A model generated the notes under the pieces. That model did no database searches. It was not told the origin of the DNA and saw only the letters and a list, made by a program, of their open reading frames with translations. Positions 41,700 through 51,976 of a DNA stretch of 64,000 bases are shown here, in pieces. Both the position numbers and the translations under genes were made by a program. Numbering within the stretch: position 1 is the first letter of the stretch; each line of letters starts with the position of its first letter. The stretch is taken from NCBI RefSeq assembly GCF_020991005.1, contig NZ_JAJLLW010000002.1:62001-126000 (forward strand). The letters run 5' to 3'. This DNA comes from Halomonas sp. CUBES01. Its GTDB lineage: Bacteria; Pseudomonadota; Gammaproteobacteria; Pseudomonadales; Halomonadaceae.

Positions 41700-41733
41700 A
41701 AGCCACTCGCTGGGTGGGCGGCATGATGGCATA

Positions 41734-41766
41734 ATGCGCGCCACTTTAGGCGCATCGGTTTTTTGA
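41734..41766 (+). terminator. weak terminator between GNAT gene and ftsB
   Basis: ATGCGC (41734-41739) pairs with GCGCAT (41750-41755), extended by one pair past a bulged base, and TTTTTT follows after a CGG spacer. Stem is short, so read-through into ftsB is possible. Confidence 0.4.
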
Positions 41767-41803
41767 AAAAGCCCAGGCAATTGTCAAGGAAAGGAGAGCG
41801 GTC

Positions 41804-42145
41804 ATGCGCAGATGGCTATTACTCGCGCTGCTGCTGGTGTTGGGCGTACTGCAATACCAGCTGTGGCTGGGCGAGGGCGGCTGGCGCGACCTCCAGCAGC
41901 TTGAGCAGCGCGTCGCTGCACAGGAAGCTCATAACGTGCCCCTGCGCGAGCGCAACGCCCGGATGGCGGCTGAAGTGACCGACCTGAAAAACGGCCTTAA
42001 TGCGATCGAAGAGCGTGCGCGCAGCGATATGGGCATGGTGCGTACCGACGAGCAGTTCTTCTGGGTGCCGGGCGTGGCTATCGAGCACGCGCTAATCGGC
42101 ATCAACGCTCGCATGGTGACCTCGCCGGAGTCGGCCGATGAATAA
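41804..42145 (+). CDS. ftsB: cell division protein FtsB
   Basis: FtsB is a small bitopic inner-membrane protein of the divisome, bridging FtsQ and FtsL. The 113 residues have a short cytoplasmic start, one membrane helix (about 4-20), and a periplasmic coiled coil (about 28-70, with LRERNARMAAEVTDLKNGLNAIEERARSDMGM). The C-terminal extension has the conserved FFWVP motif. The length is near the usual 90-105. An AAAGGAGAG Shine-Dalgarno precedes the ATG. Its last eight bases overlap ispD, the conserved ftsB-ispD arrangement of gammaproteobacteria. Confidence 0.94.
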   Translation: MRRWLLLALLLVLGVLQYQLWLGEGGWRDLQQLEQRVAAQEAHNVPLRERNARMAAEVTDLKNGLNAIEERARSDMGMVRTDEQFFWVPGVAIEHALIGINARMVTSPESADE

Positions 42146-42845
42146 CCGCTTATGGCTGGTCGTGCCCGCCGCTGGGCAGGGGCGCCGCATGGCAGCGGAC
42201 AGGCCCAAGCAGTACCTGTCGCTGCTGGACCGCCCGATTCTTGCGCACACGCTTGCCCGCTTACACAGTGCCTTCCCCGATGCGCGGCTGGTGCTCTGCC
42301 TGGATGACGATGACCGTTGGTTCTCACCCGAGTGGGTGCCGTTTACCGACTGGCAGCGCGTGACGGGCGGCGCTGAACGCATGGAGAGCGTGTTCAATGC
42401 GCTCGGTGCCATCGACGCGTGCGACGACGACCTGGTGCTGGTTCACGATGTCGCGAGACCCTGCGTCACCTGCGACGACCTGCTGGCGCTCCATCAGGCG
42501 ACGCAGCAACACGCCTCGGGCGCGCTGCTGGCGATGCCGGTGGCGGATACCATGAAGCGTGCCAGTGCCGCCGGTACCAGCCTGCATACCGAGCCCCGGG
42601 AAGCCCTATGGCATGCGCTGACCCCCCAGGGCTTCCGCTATCGTCAGCTTTATCGGGCGCTGGATGAGGCGCGTAGGCGCGGGACATTGCTGACTGACGA
42701 GGCCTCAGCGGTGGAAGCACTTGGCGAAGCCCCAAAACTGGTGCCCGGCCGGCGCGATAACCTGAAAGTGACCCACCCTGATGACCTGGCGCTGGCGGCC
42801 GCGATTCTCACTGCCCAGCGGGATACCCTCGAAAGGAGCCTGTAA
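42138..42845 (+). CDS. ispD: 2-C-methyl-D-erythritol 4-phosphate cytidylyltransferase IspD
   Basis: IspD transfers CMP to methylerythritol 4-phosphate in the MEP pathway of isoprenoid precursor synthesis. The 235 residues contain the nucleotide-binding [22 protein letters not shown] at the N-terminus, LVHDVARPC near residue 102, and [11 protein letters not shown] with the substrate-binding segment [17 protein letters not shown] near the end. It overlaps ftsB by eight bases and ispF by one base, so the three are translated together. Confidence 0.96.
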   Translation: MNNRLWLVVPAAGQGRRMAADRPKQYLSLLDRPILAHTLARLHSAFPDARLVLCLDDDDRWFSPEWVPFTDWQRVTGGAERMESVFNALGAIDACDDDLVLVHDVARPCVTCDDLLALHQATQQHASGALLAMPVADTMKRASAAGTSLHTEPREALWHALTPQGFRYRQLYRALDEARRRGTLLTDEASAVEALGEAPKLVPGRRDNLKVTHPDDLALAAAILTAQRDTLERSL

Positions 42846-43333
42846 TGCGAATTGGCCACGGATTTGACGTACATCGGTTTGGCCCCGGCGACCACCTGAT
42901 GCTTGGCGGGGTCAAGGTAGCGTTTGAACAAGGATTCGTTGCCCACTCCGACGGCGATGTGCTGCTCCACGCGGTAAGCGATGCACTGCTGGGGGCCTGC
43001 GCGCTGGGGGATATCGGCCATCACTTCCCCGACACCGACCCGGCCTGGAAGGGCGCGGATAGCCGTGACCTCCTGCGTCAGGTGATGGCGTTGGTGCGAG
43101 GGGAAGGGTATACCGTCGTCAATATCGACGCGACGGTCATGGCCCAGGTGCCCAAGCTGGCGCCCTTTGTGGGCGCCATGCGCGAGGCCATCGCGGCGGA
43201 TCTGGCGCTGTCAACAGGCCAGGTGAACGTCAAGGCGACCACCACGGAACGGCTCGGTTTCACCGGTCGCGGAGAGGGCATTGCCGCCGAGGCCGTTGTA
43301 TTGCTTGGCTCGCTCGAGGCGCCCCATGCTTGA
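42845..43333 (+). CDS. ispF: 2-C-methyl-D-erythritol 2,4-cyclodiphosphate synthase IspF
   Basis: IspF cyclises CDP-methylerythritol 2-phosphate with loss of CMP, two steps after IspD in the MEP pathway. The 162 residues carry the zinc-site [10 protein letters not shown] near residue 4, LMLGGVKV, the [19 protein letters not shown] segment near residue 35, and the CMP-site [21 protein letters not shown] near the end. Its start overlaps the ispD stop (TAATG) and its end overlaps truD by eight bases. Confidence 0.97.
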   Translation: MRIGHGFDVHRFGPGDHLMLGGVKVAFEQGFVAHSDGDVLLHAVSDALLGACALGDIGHHFPDTDPAWKGADSRDLLRQVMALVRGEGYTVVNIDATVMAQVPKLAPFVGAMREAIAADLALSTGQVNVKATTTERLGFTGRGEGIAAEAVVLLGSLEAPHA

Positions 43334-44396
43334 GCTTCCCCACTGGCAGCGCGGCCTGGATGCCGACCTGGGGCCGCCCAGGCCCGGTCATTTTCGTCTC
43401 ACGCCCGACGACTTCCTGGTCGACGAGGCACTGGATTTTGCCCCGGAAGGCCACGGCGAACACCTTTGGCTGAACATTGAAAAGCGCAACCTGACAACCC
43501 TCGAGGTCGTCAAACTGCTCAGCCAGCGCTGCGGCGTGTCGCCCCGCGACGTGGGCTATTCGGGGATGAAGGACCGCATCGCCGTGACCCGCCAGTGGCT
43601 GAGCGTACACCTGCCGGGCAAGGAAGCCCCCGAGGGCCTGATGAGGGGCCTCGCCGAGGGCGGCGTGAAGGTACTGGCGCATGCCCGCCACCCGCGAAAG
43701 CTGAAGCGCGGCGTGCATCGCTTTAACCGTTTTCAGCTGCGGCTCGGCGGCGAGGCGGTGGCCGCCGATGACTTTGAGACGCGCTGGCAGGCGCTCTGCC
43801 AAGCGGGGGTGCCCAACTACGTGGGGCCACAGCGCTTCGGGCCGTCGGGGCGGAACCTGCAGCGTGCCGAAGCGCTGCTGGCGCGCGGCTGGCGCAAGCG
43901 CGATGATCGCCACGGCATCCTGTTGTCCACGGCGCGCAGCTTTCTGTTCAACGAGCTGCTCAGCGACAGGGTCAAGCAAAAGCAATGGCATCAGCCCCTT
44001 GACGGCGATACGCTGATGCTCGAGGGCACCCATAGCGTGTTCAGCGTCGACCAGGTGGACGACACGCTGCGCGCTCGCGCCGCCGCGCTCGATCTGCATC
44101 CGACCGGCCCGCTGTGGGGCGTCGGTCGCACCAGTCAGCAGGCGGCGGGCGAGTTCGAGGCCGCGCTGCACAGCCGTTATCCGGCCCTCTGCGAGGGCCT
44201 GCTGCACAGCGGCGTCAAGCGCAGCCAGAGGGCATTGCGCATGTGCCTGAGCGAGCCGTCGCTGACCCGGGACGCGCAGGGCGTGGTACTCTCATTCGGC
44301 CTGCCGCGCGGCAGCTTCGCCACGGCGGTGGTCAGCGAGCTGCTGACCACCGCTGACTCGGGTGGCGAACGCGTCGGCGCGGACGCAATCCATTAA
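43326..44396 (+). CDS. truD: tRNA pseudouridine(13) synthase TruD
   Basis: TruD makes pseudouridine 13 in tRNA-Glu and others. The 356 residues show the family's [12 protein letters not shown] start, the catalytic Asp in [18 protein letters not shown] near residue 82, and NYVGPQRFG near residue 163. The inserted TRUD domain follows, then [11 protein letters not shown]. The ATG at 43326 is chosen because it overlaps the ispF end and starts at MLELPHWQ. Position between ispF and surE is conserved in gammaproteobacteria. Confidence 0.95.
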   Translation: MLELPHWQRGLDADLGPPRPGHFRLTPDDFLVDEALDFAPEGHGEHLWLNIEKRNLTTLEVVKLLSQRCGVSPRDVGYSGMKDRIAVTRQWLSVHLPGKEAPEGLMRGLAEGGVKVLAHARHPRKLKRGVHRFNRFQLRLGGEAVAADDFETRWQALCQAGVPNYVGPQRFGPSGRNLQRAEALLARGWRKRDDRHGILLSTARSFLFNELLSDRVKQKQWHQPLDGDTLMLEGTHSVFSVDQVDDTLRARAAALDLHPTGPLWGVGRTSQQAAGEFEAALHSRYPALCEGLLHSGVKRSQRALRMCLSEPSLTRDAQGVVLSFGLPRGSFATAVVSELLTTADSGGERVGADAIH

Positions 44397-44406
44397 GGAG
44401 ACTTCC

Positions 44407-45153
44407 ATGCGGCGTTTGCTGCTATCCAACGACGATGGTGTTCATGCGCCGGGACTCAAGGCGCTTTACGATGCGCTCACCCAGCATGCCAACTTGCGAG
44501 TGGTGGCGCCGGATCGCGACCGTAGCGGGGCGAGCAACTCGCTGACGCTGTCGCGCCCGCTGGCAATGACGGCTCTGGAGAGCGGTTTCTACAGCGTGGA
44601 TGGCACGCCTGCGGACTGCGTCTACCTGGGCGTCAACGGCGTATGGGACGAAAAGCCCGACCTGGTGATTTCCGGCATCAACCATGGCGGCAACCTGGGT
44701 GATGACGTGCTCTATTCGGGCACCGTCGCCGCCGCCATGGAAGGCCGTAACCTGGGCATGTCGGCGATTGCCATGTCGCTATGCGGCCAGCATCACTTTG
44801 CCACTGCCGGCCATGTGGCCGCGAGCCTCGTCGGCGCCGTGGATCAGCTGTCGCTGCCGCCGCGTACGCTGCTCAACGTCAACGTGCCCGACCTTCCCTG
44901 GGATGAAGTCAAGGGCGTCAAGGTGACCCGGCTTGGCTATCGGGGCCCGGCGGAGCAGCCGTTGGCCGTCAAGGACCCGCGCGGACGCACCCGCTACTGG
45001 ATTGCCCCGGTCTCGGCCAACGCTGACGACGGTGATGATACCGACTTTGCTGCGGTGGAAGCCGGCTATGTGTCGATTACTCCGCTGCAGACCGATTTAA
45101 CGCGCCATCAGGCGCTCAACGACGTTCGAGACTGGTTGGATGCGTTTGCCTGA
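44407..45153 (+). CDS. surE: 5'-nucleotidase SurE
   Basis: SurE is a metal-dependent 5'/3'-nucleotidase and exopolyphosphatase important for stationary-phase survival. The 248 residues start with the metal-binding [13 protein letters not shown] (Asp8, Asp9), followed by [16 protein letters not shown] near residue 35, [13 protein letters not shown] near residue 65 and [26 protein letters not shown] near residue 89. The ATG at 44407 has AAGGAG upstream. The end overlaps pcm by 14 bases, so translation is coupled. Confidence 0.96.
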   Translation: MRRLLLSNDDGVHAPGLKALYDALTQHANLRVVAPDRDRSGASNSLTLSRPLAMTALESGFYSVDGTPADCVYLGVNGVWDEKPDLVISGINHGGNLGDDVLYSGTVAAAMEGRNLGMSAIAMSLCGQHHFATAGHVAASLVGAVDQLSLPPRTLLNVNVPDLPWDEVKGVKVTRLGYRGPAEQPLAVKDPRGRTRYWIAPVSANADDGDDTDFAAVEAGYVSITPLQTDLTRHQALNDVRDWLDAFA

Positions 45154-45817
45154 ACTGTCGCCGGAGGAGCTGCGCGGTACGGGAATGACCTCGCAGCGTA
45201 CCCGGGATCGCATGGTCAAGCGCCTGATGCAGCAAGGGATTCGCGATGCACGGGTGCTGGAGGTCATGGCCGGTGAGCCGCGTCATCTGTTCGTGGATGA
45301 AGCGTTGGCCCATCGCGCCTACGAAGATACCGCCTTACCCATCGGCTTTGGTCAGACTCTGTCCCAGCCGCTCATCGTGGCCCGCATGACCGAGCTGGTA
45401 CTGCGCGCTGAACCTCGTCGGGTATTGGAACTTGGCACCGGCTCCGGGTATCAGACGCTTATTCTGGCGCGGCTGGTGGACAGGCTGTTTTCTCTCGAGC
45501 GGATCGAGGCGCTGCATCGGCGTGCAGCTTTTCGCCTGAGCCGCCTGGGCGCGCGGGCCTCGCTGGCCGTTGCCGACGGTGGCGAAGGCTGGCCCGGCGC
45601 GGCACCTTTCGACGTCATTCTGCTCACCGCCTGCGCGCAAACGCTGCCCGAGGCGCTGCTCGAACAGTTGAGCCCCGACGGCGTCCTGATTGCGCCGCTC
45701 GAGTCGCCCGACGGCAGCCAGTGGCTCACCCAGATAAAGCGCATCGGCAATGCGTTTGAGAAACGCCGCCTGGAGCCGGTGCGGTTTGTCCCCCTATTGC
45801 AAGGAGTGGTCGATTGA
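45140..45817 (+). CDS. pcm: protein-L-isoaspartate O-methyltransferase Pcm
   Basis: Pcm methylates damaged L-isoaspartyl residues with S-adenosylmethionine so they can revert to aspartate. The 225 residues contain [21 protein letters not shown] near residue 68, the SAM motif [19 protein letters not shown] near residue 95, and [22 protein letters not shown] near residue 155. The usual TAAA of post-motif II reads TACA here. It overlaps surE by 14 bases and the DUF368 gene by four. A shorter start at a later ATG is possible. Confidence 0.93.
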   Translation: MRLPELSPEELRGTGMTSQRTRDRMVKRLMQQGIRDARVLEVMAGEPRHLFVDEALAHRAYEDTALPIGFGQTLSQPLIVARMTELVLRAEPRRVLELGTGSGYQTLILARLVDRLFSLERIEALHRRAAFRLSRLGARASLAVADGGEGWPGAAPFDVILLTACAQTLPEALLEQLSPDGVLIAPLESPDGSQWLTQIKRIGNAFEKRRLEPVRFVPLLQGVVD

Positions 45818-46785
45818 AGCGTCAACCCGTACGATTGTTATTAACCGGTGCCGGGATGGGCGCCGCCGACGCGGTGCCGGGCGTGTCCGGGGGAACCATT
45901 GCCTTTATCAGCGGCATCTACGAAGAGCTGATCCTGACCATCAAGCAGTTTGGCCCCGGCGCTTTTGGTGCCTGGCGCCAGGGGGGATGGAGCGGGCTTG
46001 TCGAGCACCTTAACCTGGCGTTTCTGGTGCCGCTTTTCGCTGGCATCGTGGTCAGCCTCTTCAGCGTGGCGCATCTGGCGCTCTGGCTGATGGACGCGCA
46101 CCCGCTGTTACTGGATGGCTTCTTTTTCGGGCTGGTCGCCGCCTCGGCGATTGTCGTGAGCGACTCGGGCACCCGCTTCAAGTTGCGCTACCTATTCCCG
46201 CTGGGCGTCGGCTTGTTGTTGGCCCAATGGTTGCCTGGCTTGATGCCGCTGGTGTCAACATTGGGTAATGAATCACTGATATTGGTAGTGGCCGGGAGCA
46301 TTGCCATCAGCGCCATGCTGCTGCCGGGCGTATCAGGCAGTTTTTTACTGTTGACCATGGGGCTTTACAGTACGGTAATGGAAGCGATTCGTGGCCTTGA
46401 TGTGACCACCATGGCGTTGTTCGGCGGGGGGTGCCTGATCGGCCTGGCGCTGTTTTCACGGTTGCTGTCGTGGTTGCTTACACATCACCGTGGTTCAACG
46501 CTCCAATTATTGTTAGGTTTTATTATCGGTTCACTGCCCGTGCTCTGGCCGTGGCGTGAGCTGTTACGCTACCAGTTGGGTGGCGAAGGTGAAATGATTC
46601 CGCTGGACTATCGCTATTTATTGCCCGGTGACTATGCACAATTGACGGGTGAATCCGCACAGTTAATCGGTGTGATCGCGTTGATGGCGTTTGGCGCGTT
46701 ACTGGTTGTCATGTTGCACCGGCGTGGGCTTGCGCGCACGACGCCAACGTCACCCCAGACCGCCTCCGCCGTTGAGAAGGAGTAG
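45814..46785 (+). CDS. DUF368 membrane protein, PopT-like undecaprenyl-phosphate translocase
   Basis: This 323-residue inner-membrane protein has about nine hydrophobic helices and two DUF368 repeats marked by GAGMGAADAVPGVSGGTIAFISGIYEEL near residue 11 and AMLLPGVSGSFLLLTMGLY near residue 168. DUF368 proteins (PopT) have been shown to recycle undecaprenyl phosphate across the membrane, with strongest need at alkaline pH. The start is a TTG at 45814 overlapping the pcm stop, with AAGGAG upstream. It is inserted between pcm and nlpD, which are adjacent in E. coli. A role in cell-wall carrier recycling fits nearby wall genes. Confidence 0.88.
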   Translation: MKRQPVRLLLTGAGMGAADAVPGVSGGTIAFISGIYEELILTIKQFGPGAFGAWRQGGWSGLVEHLNLAFLVPLFAGIVVSLFSVAHLALWLMDAHPLLLDGFFFGLVAASAIVVSDSGTRFKLRYLFPLGVGLLLAQWLPGLMPLVSTLGNESLILVVAGSIAISAMLLPGVSGSFLLLTMGLYSTVMEAIRGLDVTTMALFGGGCLIGLALFSRLLSWLLTHHRGSTLQLLLGFIIGSLPVLWPWRELLRYQLGGEGEMIPLDYRYLLPGDYAQLTGESAQLIGVIALMAFGALLVVMLHRRGLARTTPTSPQTASAVEKE

Positions 46786-46792
46786 GCTTTGC

Positions 46793-47818
46793 ATGCGTAA
46801 GATAGTAATGATGTCCGCACTGGCGCTGGCCGTGGCCGGCTGTGCCAATCAGCAGGGGGGCGGCCCCTTGGTGCGCGATCTGAGCGATGCCAGTAACGCG
46901 GTGGAGCGCTCCCCCGAGTACCAGGTGAAAGAAGGCGACACGCTGTACGGCATCGCCTGGCAACATAATCTCGATTACCGTGACCTGGCGGCGATCAATG
47001 ACATTGATCCCCCGTATCGTATCTATCCCGGGCAGACGATTGCCCTGCGCGAGGGGGCGGAGATGTCGTCGGCGAGCGCTTCGGCCGCGTCGGGCTCGAG
47101 CGGCGCCGTGGCCCGAGGCCTGGCCCCCGATGCGTCGGCGTCCAGCGACGGCCAGCAGATGGACTGGCTGTTGCCTGATGAGTCCGCCATCGAGCGTAAT
47201 CAACGACTCAGCGCCGAGCGCGAGGCCGTTGATGCGGCAGATGACGCCGCGACCGAGGCACCGCGTGAGGACGTCGTGGCTGCCGAAAACGCGCCAGAAT
47301 CTGAGCCCGAGCCGGAAAGCGAACCCCGTCAGACCGAGCAGGTGCAGGCGGATACCGAGTCGGCACCCGAGTCCGCCGAGCAAACCGCTGCTGCGAGCGA
47401 GGACTCGTCCTCCGAACGCGAAGAGCGAACCTATACGCCCGCCGAGACGATTGACTGGCAGTGGCCCAGCGACGGTGATGTGGTAGGCGAGTTCGGCCAG
47501 GGCGACAGCATCACCGCCGGGATTGATATCGCGGGTGAAAAGGGGCAACCTGTAAGAGCGGCCGGCCCTGGCATCGTGGTATATGCAGGCAGCGGCGTAC
47601 GTGGTTACGGTAACCTCATTCTGCTCAAGCACAACGATCAATTTCTCAGCGCGTACGCGCATAACGACAGCCTGAATGTCAGCGAGAACGACGTTGTGGA
47701 AGCCGGTGAAGTGATTGCCGCCATGGGCGATAGTGACGCGGAAGACGTGAGACTGCATTTCGAGGTTCGCCGGGAAGGCCAGCCGCAAGATCCCCTGGAG
47801 TTTCTGCCGTCACGCTAA
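46793..47818 (+). CDS. nlpD: LysM/M23 lipoprotein NlpD
   Basis: NlpD is an outer-membrane lipoprotein that activates the amidase AmiC for septal peptidoglycan splitting. The 341 residues have a lipobox LAVAGC (lipidated Cys17), a LysM domain (about 42-85, [23 protein letters not shown]), and a long acidic, Glu/Pro/Ser-rich linker (about 95-220). A C-terminal M23/LytM domain follows (about 230-340, with [21 protein letters not shown] and [14 protein letters not shown]). The LytM metal site looks degenerate, as expected for an activator. The ATG at 46793 has AAGGAG upstream. rpoS transcription often starts inside nlpD. Confidence 0.94.
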   Translation: MRKIVMMSALALAVAGCANQQGGGPLVRDLSDASNAVERSPEYQVKEGDTLYGIAWQHNLDYRDLAAINDIDPPYRIYPGQTIALREGAEMSSASASAASGSSGAVARGLAPDASASSDGQQMDWLLPDESAIERNQRLSAEREAVDAADDAATEAPREDVVAAENAPESEPEPESEPRQTEQVQADTESAPESAEQTAAASEDSSSEREERTYTPAETIDWQWPSDGDVVGEFGQGDSITAGIDIAGEKGQPVRAAGPGIVVYAGSGVRGYGNLILLKHNDQFLSAYAHNDSLNVSENDVVEAGEVIAAMGDSDAEDVRLHFEVRREGQPQDPLEFLPSR

Positions 47819-47972
47819 CCGATATCAGCCATGTGTAATGTCCGTTACCCAGACCATTGCGATAGGTAACGGCGTCAACGCTTTAGATAATAATAACGAT
47901 GGGAATCGGACCTGGGTGTCTCGTTCCGGATTTTTTAACGGGCGGATAGGCGATATAACGGGGGTAAGACGC

Positions 47973-48944
47973 ATGAGTATGCTGGAAAAAGATCTACAGG
48001 AAGTAGACCTCAACGCAGTGGAAGAGGCGCTTGACGGCGGCGAGGAGGTGGCCGCCGCCGAAGACGCTTTTGAGAAGGCGTTAGGACGCGAGGACCGTCA
48101 GCAGCATCAAAGCCTTGATGCCACGCAGATCTACCTCAACGAAATCGGCTTTTCGCCGCTGCTGACGCCCGAAGAGGAAGTATATTACGGCCGGCTGGCG
48201 CGCAAGGGTGATCCCCTCGGGCGCTCGCGGATGATCGAGTCCAACCTGCGTCTGGTGGTCAAGATTGCCCGCCGCTACCTGAACCGCGGGCTGACCCTGC
48301 TGGATCTGATCGAGGAGGGCAATCTCGGTCTGATTCGCGCCGTTGAGAAGTTTGATCCCGAGCGGGGGTTCCGCTTCTCGACCTATGCCACCTGGTGGAT
48401 TAGGCAAACCATCGAACGGGCGCTGATGAACCAGACGCGCACCATTCGACTGCCCATCCACGTGGTCAAGGAGCTCAACATCTATCTGCGCGCGGCCCGC
48501 GAGCTGACCCAGAAGCTGGATCACGAGGCCACGGCCGAGGAAATCGCCGACCACCTCGACAAGCCGGTAGAAACGGTGAAAAAGATGCTCGGGCTCAACG
48601 AGCGTGTCTCATCGGTCGACTATCCGATGGGCGGCGAAAGCGACAAGCCGCTTATCGATACGCTCAGCGACGATGATGACCACGGCCCCGAGGCGAGCCT
48701 GGTCGACGGTGACGTCAAGGAGCACGTCGATTACTGGCTCGATGAGCTCAATGAGAAGCAGCGCGAAGTGGTGGTGCGCCGTTTCGGGTTGCGCGGCCAC
48801 GAGGCGGCCACCCTGGAGGAAGTCGGCGCCGAGATTGGCCTTACCCGCGAGCGCGTTCGTCAGATCCAGGTGGAAGCGCTCAAGAAACTGCGCCGATCCC
48901 TCGAGAAGCAGGGCCTGTCGCTGTCGTCGATCTTCGAGAGCTAG
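47973..48944 (+). CDS. rpoS: RNA polymerase sigma factor RpoS
   Basis: RpoS is the general stress and stationary-phase sigma factor. The 323 residues have the acidic N-terminus, region 1.2 (about 48-75, [26 protein letters not shown]), and region 2 with [39 protein letters not shown] near residue 112. Region 3 follows, then region 4.2 (about 270-315, [30 protein letters not shown]). The ATG at 47973 gives MSMLEKDL and has GGGGTAAGA upstream; the frame opens at 47838, and a second ATG lies two codons in. It follows nlpD by 154 bases, a leader where post-transcriptional control usually acts. Confidence 0.96.
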   Translation: MSMLEKDLQEVDLNAVEEALDGGEEVAAAEDAFEKALGREDRQQHQSLDATQIYLNEIGFSPLLTPEEEVYYGRLARKGDPLGRSRMIESNLRLVVKIARRYLNRGLTLLDLIEEGNLGLIRAVEKFDPERGFRFSTYATWWIRQTIERALMNQTRTIRLPIHVVKELNIYLRAARELTQKLDHEATAEEIADHLDKPVETVKKMLGLNERVSSVDYPMGGESDKPLIDTLSDDDDHGPEASLVDGDVKEHVDYWLDELNEKQREVVVRRFGLRGHEAATLEEVGAEIGLTRERVRQIQVEALKKLRRSLEKQGLSLSSIFES

Positions 48945-48978
48945 CGAGCGCTCGTTCACCATTGTGGTACCCAGCAGA

Positions 48979-49008
48979 CACCGGGCCAAGCGCCCGGTGA
49001 CTTTATTG
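48979..49008 (+). terminator. weak terminator after rpoS
   Basis: CACCGGGC (48979-48986) and GCCCGGTG (48992-48999) form a perfect eight-base stem with a five-base loop. ACTTTATT follows, a poor T-tract. Confidence 0.5.
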
Positions 49009-49064
49009 GGCATAATCGGGCATAGCCTCCAACCTGACCGTTCAGCAACAAGCGAGACACCCTC

Positions 49065-50165
49065 ATGCGCCCGCTGGTGGCCCATATCGATCTGGACGCG
49101 TTGCGTCATAACTATCGGCTGGCGTGTCAGTGCGCGCCACACAGCCATTCAGTGGCGGTCATCAAGGCCGACGCCTACGGGCACGGCGCGCTCGACTGTG
49201 CCCGGGCCCTGGCAGCCGATGCGTCGGCATTCGCCGTCGCCAGCCTGGACGAAGCCCTGGCGCTGCGTGAAGGCGGCATCACCGTGCCGATTGTCTTACT
49301 GGAGGGTATCTTCAACGCGGATGAGTTGGCGCAGGTCGATCAGCATCGGCTGTGGATGGCGGTGCACAGCGCCTGGCAGGTAGACGCGCTGCTGGCTTTC
49401 TCGCCGCGCGCGCCGATTCCCGTCTGGGTCAAGGTCGATTCGGGCATGCATCGCCTGGGATTTGCTCCCGACACCGTCAGCGCCGTCTGGCAGCGGCTCA
49501 GCGAGGCGCCCCAGGCCACCGCGCTGCACCTGATGAGCCACTTTGCCACCGCCGACGCAGCGGAGAGCCGCTATTTCCACCAGCAGATGGAATGCTTGCA
49601 GGCGCTTGGCGATCGCCTGGACGCACCGCTATGCCTGGCCAACTCCCCCGCCACCCTGGCCTGGCCGGTGGCTCACGGCGCCTGGAACCGGCCGGGCATC
49701 ATGCTCTACGGCAGCAATCCGCTGGAAACCACCACAACGGCTGCTGACACGTTGCGCCCGGTCATGACGCTGCGATCCGAGATCATCGCCCTGCGCGATG
49801 TAGAGGCCGGTGAGCCGGTGGGCTATGGCGGCCGATGGCGGGCACCGCGTCGCTCAAGAATCGCGGTGGTTGCGGCGGGCTACGGCGACGGCTACGACCG
49901 CCACGCGCAGGACGGCACCCCGGTACTGGTGAACGGGCAGCGCTGTCCGCTGGCGGGCAAGGTGTCCATGGATATGCTCACGGTGGATGTGAGTGACGTG
50001 GCTGATGCGACCATCGGCAGTGAGGTGGTGCTGTGGGGGTGCGCCGCCAATGGCGCGGTGCTGTCGGTCGACGAGGTGGCCCGCGGCTGCGACACCATCA
50101 GCTACACCCTGCTGACGGGGGTGTTGCCTCGGGTGCCGCGCCGCTATCATGGCGCTTTTGGTTAA
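49065..50165 (+). CDS. alr: alanine racemase
   Basis: Alr interconverts L- and D-alanine with PLP, supplying D-alanine for peptidoglycan. The 366 residues have Lys34 in AVIKADAYGHGALDCA as PLP ligand and VKVDSGMHRLGF near residue 125. The C-terminal domain has VGYGGRWRAPRRSRIAVVAAGYGDGY, which contains the catalytic Tyr region near residue 265, and LAGKVSMDMLTVDVSD near residue 300. The length matches. It follows rpoS by 120 bases. Its end is 13 bases before the LpxL-type start used here. Confidence 0.95.
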   Translation: MRPLVAHIDLDALRHNYRLACQCAPHSHSVAVIKADAYGHGALDCARALAADASAFAVASLDEALALREGGITVPIVLLEGIFNADELAQVDQHRLWMAVHSAWQVDALLAFSPRAPIPVWVKVDSGMHRLGFAPDTVSAVWQRLSEAPQATALHLMSHFATADAAESRYFHQQMECLQALGDRLDAPLCLANSPATLAWPVAHGAWNRPGIMLYGSNPLETTTTAADTLRPVMTLRSEIIALRDVEAGEPVGYGGRWRAPRRSRIAVVAAGYGDGYDRHAQDGTPVLVNGQRCPLAGKVSMDMLTVDVSDVADATIGSEVVLWGCAANGAVLSVDEVARGCDTISYTLLTGVLPRVPRRYHGAFG

Positions 50166-50178
50166 AAGGGCGAACCGC

Positions 50179-51093
50179 ATGTCACGATCCACCTATCCAC
50201 GCTCTTTTGCGCACCCGCGCTTCTGGCTGACCTGGCTGGGCATTGCCTCCATGTACGTGGTGGCCTGGTTCCCCTGGCGTCTGAACATAGCCATTGGCTC
50301 GGCAATCGGCCGACTAGCCTGGCGCTTTGCCAAGCGCCGTCGGCACATTACCGACGTCAACATCAAGCTCTGCTTTCCCGACAAAAGCCCTGCGGAACAG
50401 CGTCGGCTGGTCAAGCAGACGTTCATCGCCAATGGCATTGGCCTACTGGAAACCGCCGTGGCGTGGTGCCGCAGTCCCGAGGACTTTCGCCATCGCGTCG
50501 CCTGTGTCGGTGAAGAAAACCTCGCCAGGGCCCAGGCGCAGGGGAAAGGGGTGCTGATTATCGGCGTGCACTTTTCGCCGTTGGATTTGGGCGGTGCATT
50601 ACACTCACTGTTTTTTACCTCGGACGCCGTCTACCGGCCACACAACAACCCACTGTTCGACCGCTTCATGACCCGGGCCCGCTTGCGAGTGTTTGATCAA
50701 ATGATTCACCGCCATGACCTGAGAAGCGTTGTGCGACGGCTGAAAGCGGGCTATTCGGTGTGGTATTCCCCCGACCAGGACTTTGGTCGCGACGCCAGCG
50801 TGTTCGCGCCGTTTTTCGGCCAGCAGGCGGCGACGGTGCGGCTGACCGCCAAGATTGCGCGGATGACCGGCGCTGAGGTGGTGCCGCTGATTTTCTACCG
50901 CAACCCGGATAACCGTACCTACACCTACGAGTGGCTCCCTGCGCTGGAGAACTATCCAAGCCGCGATGAAGTTGCCGATGCCACGCGGGTCAATGCCTTT
51001 ATCGAGCAGGCCATTCGTCGCCATCCCGAGCAGTACTTATGGCTGCATCGACGCTTCAAGACGCGACCGGAAGGTGAGCCGGGCGTTTACTAG
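50179..51093 (+). CDS. LpxL/HtrB-family lipid A acyltransferase
   Basis: This 304-residue inner-membrane enzyme transfers a secondary acyl chain to lipid A in LPS synthesis. The N-terminal membrane anchor is near residues 12-32 (FWLTWLGIASMYVVAWFPW). The catalytic H-x4-D is in GVHFSPLDLGGAL near residue 130, followed by VYRPHNNPLFDR near residue 154 and SVWYSPDQDFGRDASVFAPFFG near residue 190, all typical of LpxL/LpxM/LpxP. Which acyl position it serves cannot be told. The ATG at 50179 was chosen for its AAAAGGG Shine-Dalgarno; the frame also opens at 50149, overlapping alr. Confidence 0.91.
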   Translation: MSRSTYPRSFAHPRFWLTWLGIASMYVVAWFPWRLNIAIGSAIGRLAWRFAKRRRHITDVNIKLCFPDKSPAEQRRLVKQTFIANGIGLLETAVAWCRSPEDFRHRVACVGEENLARAQAQGKGVLIIGVHFSPLDLGGALHSLFFTSDAVYRPHNNPLFDRFMTRARLRVFDQMIHRHDLRSVVRRLKAGYSVWYSPDQDFGRDASVFAPFFGQQAATVRLTAKIARMTGAEVVPLIFYRNPDNRTYTYEWLPALENYPSRDEVADATRVNAFIEQAIRRHPEQYLWLHRRFKTRPEGEPGVY

Positions 51094-51136
51094 CCAGCTT
51101 GACCCTATTACCGCCAACAAAAGCGTACCGCCACCA

Positions 51137-51168
51137 AAAAGCCGACGCATGACGTCGGCTTTTGGTTT
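51137..51168. terminator. bidirectional terminator between lpxL and speD
   Basis: AAAAGCCGACG (51137-51147) and CGTCGGCTTTT (51153-51163) form an eleven-base perfect stem with a five-base loop. T-tracts on both strands let it serve both convergent genes. Confidence 0.88.
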
Positions 51169-51181
51169 GCGTGTCACCCGG

Positions 51182-51976
51182 TCAGTCGAGATTGCGCGAG
51201 TAGAAAATTTCCAGCATTTCCTTGCGCAGGCGGCTTTCAATATCGCGCGCTTCTTCGAAGCTGATATCTTTCTGCGTGGTGCCGAACAGGTAGTTATCCA
51301 GCTCGAAGTTCTTGAGCAGCATCTTGGTGTGGAACATGTTTTCCTGATACACGTTCACGTCGATCATCTGATAGGAATGCTTGGTATCCTCGGCCAGATA
51401 ATCCTGGATCGAGGTGATGTCATGGTCGATGAACAGCTTCTTGCCGTCGACGTCGCGGGTAAAGCCGCGCACCCGGTAGTCCATGGTCACGATGTCGGAG
51501 TCAAAGCTGTGGATCAGGTAGTTCAGCGCCTTGAGGGGGCTGATATGGCCACAGGTCGACACGTCAATGTCCAGTCGGAAGGTGCTGATGCCGTTGTCCG
51601 GGTGTGACTCGGGGTAGCTGTGGACGGTGACGTGGCTCTTGTCCAGGTGGGCGACCACGGTCTCCGGCAGCGGGCCGGGGCCCGGTTCCGTTTGCTCGGG
51701 GTCGGTCTCGTCCAGCTCGTGTTCGGCAATCAGAATGGTCACGCTGGCGCCGTGGGGCTCGTAATCCTGGCGCGAGATATTCAGTACGTGCGCGCCGATG
51801 ATGTTGGTCACGTCCTTGAGGATCTGCGTCAACCGTTCGGCGTTGTAAAGCTCATCGATATAATCGATATAAGCCCCACGCTGCTCTTCCGTCTTGGCGT
51901 AACAGATGTCGTAAATGTTGAAGCTTAGCGAACTGGTCAGGTTGTTAAACCCGTGGAGTCGGAGATTATCTGACAC
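51182..51976 (-). CDS. speD: S-adenosylmethionine decarboxylase proenzyme SpeD
   Basis: SpeD decarboxylates S-adenosylmethionine to supply aminopropyl groups for spermidine synthesis. The 264 residues match the E. coli-type proenzyme in length. It self-cleaves before Ser114 in [17 protein letters not shown], and the Ser becomes the pyruvoyl group. The Cys in [17 protein letters not shown] near residue 143 is the expected catalytic donor. The AGGTTCGGACGTGTC run before the ATG at 51976 contains a GGAGG-like site. No speE is next to it. Confidence 0.95.
   Translation of the reverse strand: MSDNLRLHGFNNLTSSLSFNIYDICYAKTEEQRGAYIDYIDELYNAERLTQILKDVTNIIGAHVLNISRQDYEPHGASVTILIAEHELDETDPEQTEPGPGPLPETVVAHLDKSHVTVHSYPESHPDNGISTFRLDIDVSTCGHISPLKALNYLIHSFDSDIVTMDYRVRGFTRDVDGKKLFIDHDITSIQDYLAEDTKHSYQMIDVNVYQENMFHTKMLLKNFELDNYLFGTTQKDISFEEARDIESRLRKEMLEIFYSRNLD

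Noticed and set aside
47838..47972. 45-residue N-terminal extension of RpoS
   Set aside because: RpoS proteins begin close to the acidic segment; the extension overlaps the expected untranslated leader after nlpD and has no matching residues in the family.
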